The notes under the pieces are model-generated. The model searched no databases, was not told the DNA's origin, and worked only from the letters and a program-made list of their open reading frames with translations. DNA of 64,000 bases from Strigamia acuminata (lineage: Eukaryota > Arthropoda > Chilopoda > Geophilomorpha > Linotaeniidae): contig OX442324.1 of assembly GCA_949358305.1 (NCBI GenBank), positions 6,669,601 through 6,733,600 on the forward strand. Reading direction: 5' to 3'. A program made the position numbers and the translations under genes. Of this stretch, positions 45,518 to 56,288 are shown piece by piece; positions within the stretch are counted from its first letter, which is position 1; each line of letters starts with the position of its first letter.

Positions 45518-48500
45518 TACAGGGTGGAACAAAAGTCTGTTCCCCTCAAATATTTCCTCAGCAATTGCATCTAGGTCAACTTTGATGAAGCGATCGTACA
45601 GGAAGTTGGGCGAGAGCAATCCAATGATGTCATCAAATTTGACCTTGAAGGCTATTTTTAAGGTCATTCACTAGCTAACTTCTAAACCAATCAGGTTAGA
45701 GAAAAAAAGTCAATTACAAAGTTGTAGAGCATCATCATATTAGTACTATCCAACTTATCCTAGTCATCTTAAGTTAAATGTTTTCCTTTTAAAAAGGAGA
45801 CAAATCAGCTGAAATAAAACCAGCCATTGTGACAAAACTTAAATTTCTTTCACAAAAATACTGAATTACTGAAATAAACGTATTCAAATGTGCATCATTA
45901 TGCAAGTAAACAAGAAAAACCACTGCCTTTTTTTAATGCCTCAGTAATTATTTTATCACAAGATTAACCCTTGGCTATACGGATTTATGGACAAGCTTTT
46001 TCTTAAATAGAAAATTTTTTTTTCCTATGAATTTTTTTTGCTTAAAATTTGTGACTTTGTTTATCTGATAACAAAGTAAATCTCAGGTGAAATTTGTAAT
46101 GTTTCATCATTTATTTAATTAAATATTCAACTTGGAAATTTTCTGCCCCTTAAAACTCCAGCATAACTTTTAAGCTGGCTTTGCTGCATTTGTAAATAGC
46201 GCTTCAGTGAACAGCTTTTCGCATTTACCAGCAGTGATTAAAACCACCTCCAGATGGCTCAAATCCATTTATTTTTATTGATTAGGCATTACGCCCTCTA
46301 TACAATGAACTAAAAACAAACGAAATGGCGCTTTAACCAATCGACTTAAAAATTGTCTTTAAATCTGTAATGGCTTAAACCATGTGACGGTGACGACCAC
46401 GACTCCTATCGCATGATAGTACCGGGTATAAGTCGCGTGAAATAGTGATTAAATACGTGATAATAAAGACAAGAATAGTTTCTCAAATCATAACATTTAT
46501 TGTCGTTAAACAATATAATCGATATTAAATTATACAATATCTAATGCCGACATTTGGCAAGTTAATTACTGAATTAAACTATACAATATTGTAGCCAAAT
46601 GGCCCTAAAATAATAACATTACGGTTATTGGTGATCCTGGGTTCGGGAATGGCAGAACGCCTGCTCGACCGAGGTTAAAGATGTCATCGGCTAGCCGGGC
46701 TGGCTGTGTCCTCGCGGCTTCCGTCGGCGCTCCGTAATTGTGAACTGGTTCGTGTAATGCTGCTTGAATTGACCCGAGAGATGCGGTTGACTTTTAACTG
46801 CACCGCCACAACTAGGGTTGGACGTTGGTAATGAATAAATGAAGTCATTTATTCTCCAAGGTTCCGCTTACAAATTATATTTAATTCGTGATGTTGTGAG
46901 TATTAATGTTTGGTTAATGAATTGTATTCAATTCATTTGTTATGAATTTATTCGTTATAAATCAAACAAGTCTCGTGACTTTATTTGGGTTGTTAACTTG
47001 ACTTCAAGTTGAACAATTGAGTTATTATTAGCTGTCAAATATTGAAAGGTTTTAGTCGTCACAACACACAATTGCCGTCATAAATTCACCTTGCCGAGCA
47101 GAACCGTATCGCGCGTGCCCTAAGTAACAGTACGGTGAGAAACGGTACTGGTACTCAGGGGGGTATAGCCCGCAGTTCTGCACAACAGAATTAACCACAC
47201 GAGGTACTACTCATAAGTAGACTGCTTTGGCACCATTACCGAAGAGACGTGCGTTCCCAAACACTTGGTGTTACTAGCGGTAACTACACGTATGCAGACT
47301 GTGTTGGCACCAACCGTTGATGGAGTCAATCTCTTTCAGTAACAGTGCTACTGACGGTTACTAAATACTTTGGTACCGCACGTGGCTCTATTGTCCGACC
47401 ACGAGAATACTTATGCGGAAGGCTTTCTTCCCGGCAAGACCGTTTGACGGAAACATTAGTAGTCCGAACTTCGCCTTCAATTGACGGGGATTGCATAGTT
47501 TGTGGTGACCCGACTGGGGTGGGGCACGAAGAGTTTCTCTCGTGGCCTACATACGGGTAAAGAGGGGGAGTCGCACGCGCGCCTCCCTTCCCTCAGAGCA
47601 TTGACATCCAGTCAATGGACGGGCGTCTGCCCTGGGGGAGTGGGGGAGATTCGTCTTCTCCACCATTGGGTGGCTTTAGTCACCTGTCACCCCCGCTTTG
47701 TGCAAAGGAATTTGCCCTGCACTGAGCGGGCAGAACCAACACAAAAATCAACCAAGATACACGCAAAAGCCAAACGTCCTAAAACGATCAAGCCTAAGTA
47801 CAAAGACTTCAGGAGTGACCTAGGACAAGGGACTTCCAACGTGAGTACGATTGATTTGTGTTAACCTCCGCAGAGTAACCTGCGAAACAAGATTACCACA
47901 CTATTTTAGCAAGCCAGCTAGAAATAGTAAACCTACTCCAATTTAGCGAGTTGTGCAGACAAACGGTCGCACAAGCCTAAATTGCAGTAACCACGACGAG
48001 CGTTCCCGCCGCTGTGTGTTTCGCCGGGAACCACCAAGCATCCGCCGCTGTGTGATCGCCGGACACCTACACAAAACCCTAAAACCTAGACAACAGCCGA
48101 AGTAAGACCTTTTAGGCATTCACTCGCGCCCGACCAGCGTGAGCCCGAAGGACCGACCAAGAAACGAGAGACGAGGACGCCATTCATTGCCACGCCGGCC
48201 CAAGACGACACCACGTTGCCACGCGGACGCCATCTTGGATCCACAGCGACAAAGGACGACCTCGACCAGTTTCCCGCCAACTTCACACACCTTTCCTTTT
48301 ACCTTTTTATTCCCTTACATATTTTATTCCCTTTTAACTGTATATCCCCGTATAATAAATACATTTATTATATTTACCTTTTACATTGTCTTGCCGTGTT
48401 ACATTATTTGGGTAACCGCTTGAGTAAAGCGGTATTGCGAGATTAGAGAGTGACTCATACCACGTATTAGCGACAGACCGAGTTGAGCGCGACAAGTTCA

Positions 48501-49307
48501 GTAGAACCATGCTAGAGTTGCAAGAGACAGTTATTTGACATGACCATAATCAAATAACCAGACAAATACTTATAACTTTTACAACTGAACTAACTTCCTG
48601 TTGTCAGAAAGTTTTATACTTGGTGGGATTAAGTTCCACCAATCTCGTATCACAGGAAATGGATACAGAGATGCAAGTTCGGATTATGCTAATCTTTTAG
48701 CATAAACCGGATCTGGATACTCGGGACAGGAAACACATTCCGAAAATGTATTTCGCGTCACCTATCGTACGTTGTTTGTAACAAGATGTCTTGTTACTCT
48801 AAATAACAATAATATATCATTATATTATTGTATAAATACTGGTTTCTTACTAAGAGAATTCCTTATTTTGAAGTCAAATTTGCCGCTAGGATTAGTGGCG
48901 CCGTCTAAAGACGATATCCTACTTGATAAAGTACTGTTTAATTTGTCATAACCAGAACGGCACATTTTATCCTTATGCCTCCGAGGATTAAAAGATTTCA
49001 CTTTGCTGATTTTTTTCTGATTTGTCTCCTTTTTAAAAAGAAAACTTTTAACTTAAGATAACTAAGATAAGTTGGATAGTACTAATTTGATGGTGCTCTA
49101 CAACTTTGTAATTGACTTTTTTGCTCTAACCTGATTGGTTTAGAAGTTAACAAGTGAATAACCTTGAAAATGGCCTTCAAGGTCAAATTTGATGACATCA
49201 TTGGATTGCTCTCACCCAACTTCCTATACAATCGCTTTATCAAAGTTGACCTAGATGCAATTGCTGAGGAAATATTTGAGGGGAACAGACTTTTGGTTCA
49301 CCCAGTA
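45518..49307. mobile_element. Foldback element B, split by a solo LTR
   Basis: Left part 45518-46381 and right part 48950-49307 together match element A in inverse order. The inserted solo LTR is bounded by AACC duplications. Confidence 0.88.
46382..48949 (-). mobile_element. Solo LTR related to LARD-X, 2568 bp
   Basis: Both ends match the LARD-X LTR in reverse (GTGACGGTGACGACCACGAC at the left, ATTTGTCAT at the right), and blocks throughout match at lower identity. Flanked by AACC (46378-46381 and 48950-48953). It contains about 1 kb (47500-48505) with no counterpart in LARD-X. No internal region or second LTR, so it is a solo LTR left by recombination or a divergent copy. Confidence 0.85.
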
Positions 49308-49378
49308 TACATCTTTGAACTATATTTTTCCCTTTTTGTTCTCTTATTTCCTAATCATGCATTATTATCCAATTTTTA

Positions 49379-50135
49379 TACAGGGTGAAAGAAAAGTCTA
49401 TCACTATAGTAAATATTTCTTAAAGTGGTGACAATGCATCTAATGTAATGATGGCAAAGTACTAAAGTTGGGTGGGGCAATCTTTTGGTGTCTTGAAATT
49501 TGACCTTGGGATGTTCCTTCAAGGTCATTTGAAAATTATCTCGGAAACCGATAGAGGTAGACAGAAATTTCCAATTGTAAACTTGTAGAGCAACATTTGT
49601 TTAGTCTAAAAATGACTAATTCTCAAATCTTTTGTACTAAAAAGTTTTAAGAAAATCGCAATTGAAAAAGTAGACAAGTCAAAAAATAACATGGCCAAAA
49701 TTGAAAAAGTGTCAAAAACGTGCTGATTAGATGTAAAATGACCCAAAAAATCGATTCCCCTGGTTGGAATTTGCATATCTGGCACCGTTGCACAGATATG
49801 GATAGAAAACTGAATTTTTTTATGACTTTTTCTTTTCAAAACTACTTTTTCAATTGCAATTTTCTTAAAATTTTTTAGTACAAAAGATTTGAGGAGTAGT
49901 CATTTTTAGACTAAACAAATGTCGCTCTACAAGTTTACAATTGGAAATTTCTGTCTATCTCTAACGGTTTCGAGATAATTTTCCAATGAGCTTGAAGGAA
50001 CATCCCAAGGTCAAATTTTGGGTCACCAAAAAATTTCCCCACCCAACTTTAGTACTTTACCATCATTAGATCACATACATTGTCAGCACTTTAAGAAATA
50101 TTTACTATAGTGATAGACTTTTCTTTCACCCTGTA
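49379..50135. mobile_element. Foldback element C, 757 bp
   Basis: TACAGGGTGAAAGAAAAGTC at the left and the inverted form at the right; most of the element is a long inverted repeat. No ORF. Confidence 0.88.
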
Positions 50136-51098
50136 TATTGTTACGTGTGGGTTGGGGTGATCCCCACACATAACAAATGCTAATTAATTTAGCAAAAGAC
50201 CTTGAAATCCTTTAGGTGAAATGATTGAGAAAACTGATTTATCATTTAAATAAATCTCTTTTATTCAATGGGATTTATTACAAACTTAACAAAATCAAAT
50301 GATAAACATAATCCTTTATTTTTACAAACATAAAGAAAGAAGCAAGAATGATAATCAATGTTATATCTCTATGAGTTTGGTCTAGGCGGAGTGAGACCGA
50401 GCGCTGCGTGCGCTGGTCCACAGAGGCCTTTACTTACCATGTTTACTGTTTGAGGCTCAGAACATTTTCTGCTCTCTCAAAGCAGTTTAACTCACTAAGT
50501 TAACTCTGGGTCCACCCCCGCTTTACTTGATTGATTAGTCCAGTTGCTCTGTGCATAATTAGCACAGTGACAACTGGTGAGCGGGTTTGGAAACTCCAGT
50601 GTGCCTAGTGAGAACTTTCAGAGTTAATTCTCTAAATAGAGCGTTTAGGCCCGCTGTCGTACAGCGAGGCCCGCGCTCGTAGCAATATATATACACTTTG
50701 CGTATTTTTTTTCTCATAAATCTTGTTGTATCATCAAACTTTATATATTTACCCTTCCCCAAAAAGGAAGCAATTTAATTAAAAGCAAACCGCAAATTAA
50801 AAACTAACCACCATATCATGTTCTTTCTATTCCAAACAATCAACAAAGTGTGCCACGCTTTTTCTCACTTCTGAGCGCCGTCATTCCGTGGTTATATGTG
50901 ACCAAAACAAGTTAAACACCGCCAAAAGAAAGTCACGCAACTGCGCAATCACAAAACACGACCCACCGCTAAATTTACTAAACACGAGCCAGAGAGAGAA
51001 AAACTACCCCGAATTACAGAACATTACAAATTCGCACCAGAAGTTACAAATCCCACCAAATCATATACACTCGAATTATACATCGCCAATCCACCGTA
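50136..51098. other. Intergenic segment rich in hairpins, no gene seen
   Basis: Lies between elements C and D. A GTTACGTGTGG/CCACACATAAC hairpin sits at its left edge. Nested stems lie at 50500-50627 and further hairpins at about 50376-50396 and 50652-50666. The right third is AT-rich without structure that I can name. Confidence 0.5.
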
Positions 51099-51872
51099 TA
51101 CAGGGTGTCCCAAAAGTCTGAACCTCCCCTAGTAATTTCCAAAATACTTGAGATATCAGAAAACTGAAGAAAAACTCATAGGGGGAATCTTTCATTGCGA
51201 ATCTGATGGGATCCTCAAATTTGACCTCAAAGGTCATTTTCAAGGTCATTCACTTGCTAACTTCTAAATCAATCAGGTTAGAGCAAAATTTTCAATTACA
51301 AAGTTGTAGAGAACCATCTAATTAGTCTAGAACTGTTCTTAAAAAAATTATTTCTTACGGAAAAGTTTTGAGAAAAAAAGGTTTGAAATGTTAGTCTACT
51401 CAGCTTTTAACTCAGCTTTGTAACTTAAAACTATTGAGGCAACCAAGCTAATCCTCAATTAGGAGACTTTATTGGGTCATACTTGTAAGTAGAAGAGAGG
51501 AAACACAAAAGAAAGAAAATAATTTATTTTGGAAATACATTCCACATGATAGTTTTAGGTTACAAAGCTGAGTAGACTAACATTTCAAACCTTTTTTTCT
51601 CAAAACTTTTCCGTAAGAAATAATTTTTTTAAGAACAGTTCTAGACTAATTAGATGGTTTTCTACAACTTTGTAATTGGAAATTTTGCTCTAACCAGATT
51701 GGTTTAGAAGTTAGCAAGTGAATGACCTTGAAAATGACCTTTGAGGTCAAATTTGAGGATCCCATCAGATTCGCAATGAAAGATTTCCCCTATGAGTTTT
51801 TTTTCAGTTTTCTGATATCTCAAGTATTTTGGAAATTACTTGGGGAGGTTCAGACTTTTGGGACACCCTGTA
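51099..51872. mobile_element. Foldback element D, 774 bp
   Basis: TACAGGGTGTCCCAAAAGTC and its inverse at the ends; arms of roughly 320 bp around a ~130-bp centre. No ORF. Confidence 0.9.
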
Positions 51873-51906
51873 TATTAGATATGCATATACCCCATATCCA
51901 CCATTA

Positions 51907-53211
51907 TACAGGGTGGAAGAAAAGTCTGTTCCCCTCAAATATTTCCTAAGCTATTGCGTCTAGGCCAACTTTGATGAAGCGATCGTATAGGAAGTTGGGT
52001 GAGAGGAATCCAATGATGTCATCAAATTTGACCTTGAACGCCATTTTCAAAGTCATTCACTTGCTAACTTCTAAACCAATCAGGTTAGAGCAAAATTTCC
52101 AATCACAAAGTTGTAGAGCACCATCAAATTAGTACTATCCAACATATCTTAGTCATCTTAAGTTAAATGTTTTCTTTTTAAAAAGGAGACAAATCAGAAA
52201 AAAAAATCAGCAAAGTGAAATATTTTATTCTTGTGATAAAATAATTATTGAGACATTAACCTTCCAATAGCCATGGCTAATACTACACATGCGCAGCCAT
52301 GGTCAATCATTTCTACCTTGTTTTCAAAAATCCTTCTGCACATGTGCACAATCACATTTTTCCTGGTGCAATCGCATTTTTCCTGGTGCAATCGCATTTT
52401 TCCTGGTGCAATCACATTTTTCCTGGTGCAATCGCATTTTTCCTGATAAAAGCACATGTCTTAGGACTAATTTTAATATGCCACCAAGTGCAAACAGATG
52501 GCAAAATGGTGTACGGCGCTCCCATTAAGGGTGTTTTATGTAATAAATATTAAATTATCTTAATAATAATTGAAAAACTATTCGTATTTAGACATTATAA
52601 AATAAGAAGAAAAAAAGTTTTTGAGGAATAAAAGTTCACCTCATTAATTAATTTTTAGGAAAAAAAGAATGACAGTGATTTTTCCACTTCTGTAATTTAT
52701 TTGACCCACCATGGCTATGGAAAGGTAAAAAAGGCAGTGGTTTTATTGTTTAGGCATTACGCCCTCTATAAAATTAGTTCCAAACTAAAAACAAACTAAA
52801 TGGCGCTTTAACTAACCAACTTAAAAATTGTCCATAAATCCGTAATGGATTAATCCAGAACGGCACATTTTATCCTTATGCCTCCGAGGGTTAAAAAATT
52901 TCACTTTGCTGATTTTTTTTCTGATTTGTCTCCTTTTTAAAAAGAAAACATTTAACTTAAGATAACAAAGATAACTTGGAGAGTACTAATTTGATGGTGC
53001 TCTACAACTTTGTAATTGACGTTTTTGCTCTAACCTGATTGGTTTAGAAGTTAGCAAGTGAATAACCTTGAAAATGGCCTTCAAGGTCAAATTTGATGAC
53101 ATCATTGGATTTCTCTCACCCAACTTGCTATAAGATTGCTTCATCAAAGTTGGCCTAGATGCAATTGCTCAGGAGATATTTGAGGGGAACAGACTTTTCT
53201 TCCACCCTGTA
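51907..53211. mobile_element. Foldback element E with an internal nested repeat
   Basis: TACAGGGTGGAAGAAAAGTC and its inverse at the ends. Inner sequence is shared with A and B but interrupted at about 52260-52727 by a smaller unit with CCTTCCAATAGCCATGG / CCATGGCTATGGAAAGG ends. Confidence 0.85.
52359..52445 (+). repeat. 20-bp tandem repeat inside element E
   Basis: About 4.3 copies of CATTTTTCCTGGTGCAATCG with one A/G variation. No spacers, so not a CRISPR array. Confidence 0.9.
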
Positions 53212-55111
53212 TACTACAAGGAGGAGAAGTAGTTTTGATTTTTATTTATTTTTGTGATTGTTATGACTACTTTAGTTAATGTAATTTTGATTTTTCTTAT
53301 AATAAAATGCTATTTCCATCATTGAAATGAAGTTTTACGCATATAAAAATGTCAAAATCATGTTTGTTATGTTTATTGGTTACTTTGTCTAGAATTTTGA
53401 ATCGATTACAATGTCTGTACATTGCTTGCTATTCTGGTGTTTGGCTCTACTTTTTCAGATCACTACACCAGTAAACTGGCTCGACCAATGGGACTGAGTG
53501 TACTTTTTGAGTCCAGTTAGAGTAGTTGTATAGTCAGGAGGAGTCCAGTCAAAACAAATTCCACAACATGCAAGCATTATTTCCTGTTTCCAATGTTGTT
53601 CTTTTGATGATCAGAAATAGTTTGATGTATTTAATAATCCTTTACAAACCTTTATAACACAAAACAATATTCACAATTATAACTGCTACAGTCCATTTCG
53701 ACCAGCGAGAAATTTGCAAAAATACTCTGACGGTGGCTACTCTTGGATCCAAAAGAAATTCTCTCCATGGTTGGAACGGTTCCCTTTATTTTTCTCTGAA
53801 AGCGTTTCTTCACCTTATTTGTTCAATTGCCTCCAAGTTGCTTCTGTCAAGCAGCCTGAAATGGTCCTCAATTTACTTGCCACTGAACCAAGATAGCTAA
53901 CTATTCCGCACTCTTCGAAGATTGGATTATTGTGTACTAGACCTTCAAAATAATGTCGGTTTCAGTATGGTTTCTGTCACCGAGGACGTCACATCGAAAA
54001 CTTTTATACACTTCAGTTTTAATGATCTGTACAAATACATTTCCCTTCCCCCCCAAGTTGAGCTTTAATTTTTCCACTGAAAAAAGAAAATATTTACACC
54101 GATGGTGCGAGGCAAGTTTCCTCATAATCACTGGAAAAAATTCGTATAAAATACGTGTTAAACTTTTCCAGAGATTTGGTGATTCCATTACCATATACTT
54201 TTGTTTGCCTAACATCAAAAACGAGTTAATATGCAAGAACACAGAGTCATCACCGAGTTCAATACGAAGTATATGAGCGGGTTGGTTTGGTTGTTCACAC
54301 TGCAGTAATTTGTCTCAGCTCTACCTCTTTAAAAACTAGAAAATTATTATTTTTTTTTAAAAAAATCATTCATTGACAATTGATAATTGAAAAACGTCAC
54401 GAGACGATTTGTGAACAATTTACACGTGAACCAGAGATGAATTTCATCATTACTCCGCCTTATTTTTCTCAACTTTTTCTTTAAAAGACAGTGAAAATTG
54501 TCATCCATCGACTGTTTAAAAATGTAAAACTACAATTCACTTATGTTTGTTTTTTTTTTTGTTTTTTTTTTTTAAAAAAGATAAAGCGACATGAATGATG
54601 AACGCTATACAAAAATAATCACATGACATCAATTAGAAATTTACACAAAAGATTGTTTTAAAACTTTTTAGCAGTAAATATAAACTTTCAAGTGACGAAA
54701 AAAGTATAAAAAAAAAAAAAAGATAATAATAATAATAATAATAATAATGAAAAAAAAAGAAAAATAATAAGCATAAGAAAGGAAAAAATAAAAAAAAAAC
54801 CTAACAAAAACACGGCACAATCTACACTCCCATGTTTTTGACAAAAAGTTGGTTAAAAAAAATATTTGCTTACATTTTTACCTACTTCTTTTCTTTTACT
54901 ACAAATGGTTAAGATTTTTTTTTTAAAAATGAAATTAAAATAAACATTACACATTTGTTAGTTTGAACAAAATTTACATAGTGTACAATTAGCAGTAGAA
55001 GGGAACACTCAAGTATGCTGCAACTGCAACATTTGATATATTCATTTAAAAAAAATTCATTAGCAAATTTATTAAGTGTTTTGCACTCATAAAAACTAAA
55101 AACAAAAAAAA

Positions 55112-55169
55112 ACAAAAAGGAAAGAAAGAAAGACAGAAAGGAAGAAAGAAAGAAAGAAAGGAAGGAAAA

Positions 55170-55205
<36 letters not shown>

Positions 55206-55372
55206 ACAAAAGGAAGGAAGAACGAAAGAACGAAGAAAGAAAGAAAGAACGAAAGAAAAAAAGAAAGAAAGAAAGAAAAAGGAAAGAAAGAAAGAAAGGA
55301 AGAAAGAAAGAAAAAAAGGAAGAAAAAAAGAAAGATAGATAGAAGGAAAGAAAGAAAAAAAAAGAAAAGAGA
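55112..55372. repeat. (GAAA)n microsatellite
   Basis: Roughly 260 bp of imperfect GAAA/GGAA units, downstream of the KMT2E-like stop codon. ORFs made of Phe/Ser here are artefacts. Confidence 0.95.
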
Positions 55373-55497
55373 ATATTAAAAAGAGGATGTTTTTCCTAAC
55401 GAATTCGAAACAGAAAGAGACTAAACATTTCGCTTTCATTACCATCACTTATAATATCCTTGATTGTAGCAAGTTTGTTGTCGCGAAGCATTGCTAC

Positions 55498-55509
55498 AGT
55501 TGCTGCTGC

Positions 55510-55544
<35 letters not shown>

Positions 55545-55565
55545 CTGCTGTTGTTACTGTTACTG
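55498..55565. repeat. (CTG/TTG)n trinucleotide repeat
   Basis: TGCTGCTGCTGCTG-type run with TTG interruptions, in the predicted 3' UTR. Confidence 0.9.
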
Positions 55566-55641
55566 CTACTATTACTGGTGTACAATGTGTCGTGGAACAC
55601 TTGTGGCTAGATGGGAAAAAGCAAGCGAAAAGAAAGGCACA

Positions 55642-56256
55642 TTAGTATGTTTGCCGTTTGCTAACGTGTGCGTCTATAAAACCACAATAACGAACAGGTA
55701 AAATGGGTGGAGGAGGGTGCGATGGTCTTGTGGTTAAATGAACAGGTTGCGCGTGCATAGCTGGAAGTACTTGTTCACCATATGGAGGTATAGTCCTTGT
55801 CACTTGTGGTCTGATTGCTAATGCTGGCCTCGGGGGTTGTGACGACAAAGGTGCACTGCCGTACTGCGTTACGACCTGGCCGAACGAATCAAACAAATCA
55901 ATAAGCTCGATCAATCGTCAACAATTCTTCCAAGCTGGTTGTCGACAACCTGCGAGTTGGCCTGAAACTGCTTCCTGGACACGTACAATCCCGACGGATA
56001 CTGCTGATGATAGGCGTATTGTTGCGAGGTGCTGGGACCGGGCGGATGCAGAACACGAGGCGGTGGCTGGTAGCCAGTGATTCCAATTATGGTTGGAATG
56101 TTGCGCACAATGGGCACAGCTAAAAGTAAACAAAACAAAACAAAAATCAAAACAAAAATCAAAACAAAAATCAAATCAAATCAAATCCGGTCAAAGGGAC
56201 ATCAAAAATACCTGGCGGCACGGCGACCGACTGCAGACCCGGACCCGGACCCGAAC

Positions 56257-56288
<32 letters not shown>

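Larger units (their letters stand above)
53212..55641. other. AT-rich stretch and probable 3' UTR/downstream region of the KMT2E-like gene
   Basis: No convincing ORF on either strand; frames of 60-107 codons at 53714-53896 and 53937-54276 have no recognisable domain. Homopolymer A/T runs and AAT repeats at 54340-54800. TTTATT motifs (minus strand AATAAA) near 55065 could serve the gene's polyadenylation, but this is not demonstrable here. Confidence 0.5.

Noticed and set aside
52359-52445. Short tandem repeats resembling a CRISPR array
   Set aside because: Repeats are contiguous without unique spacers and lie in a eukaryotic transposon.
54909-55448. 179-codon ORF of Phe/Ser/Leu
   Set aside because: Translation of the (GAAA)n microsatellite; no start context or homologous domain.
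55387-55701. ORF with a long poly-Cys run
   Set aside because: Produced by the CTG/TTG trinucleotide repeat in the predicted 3' UTR.
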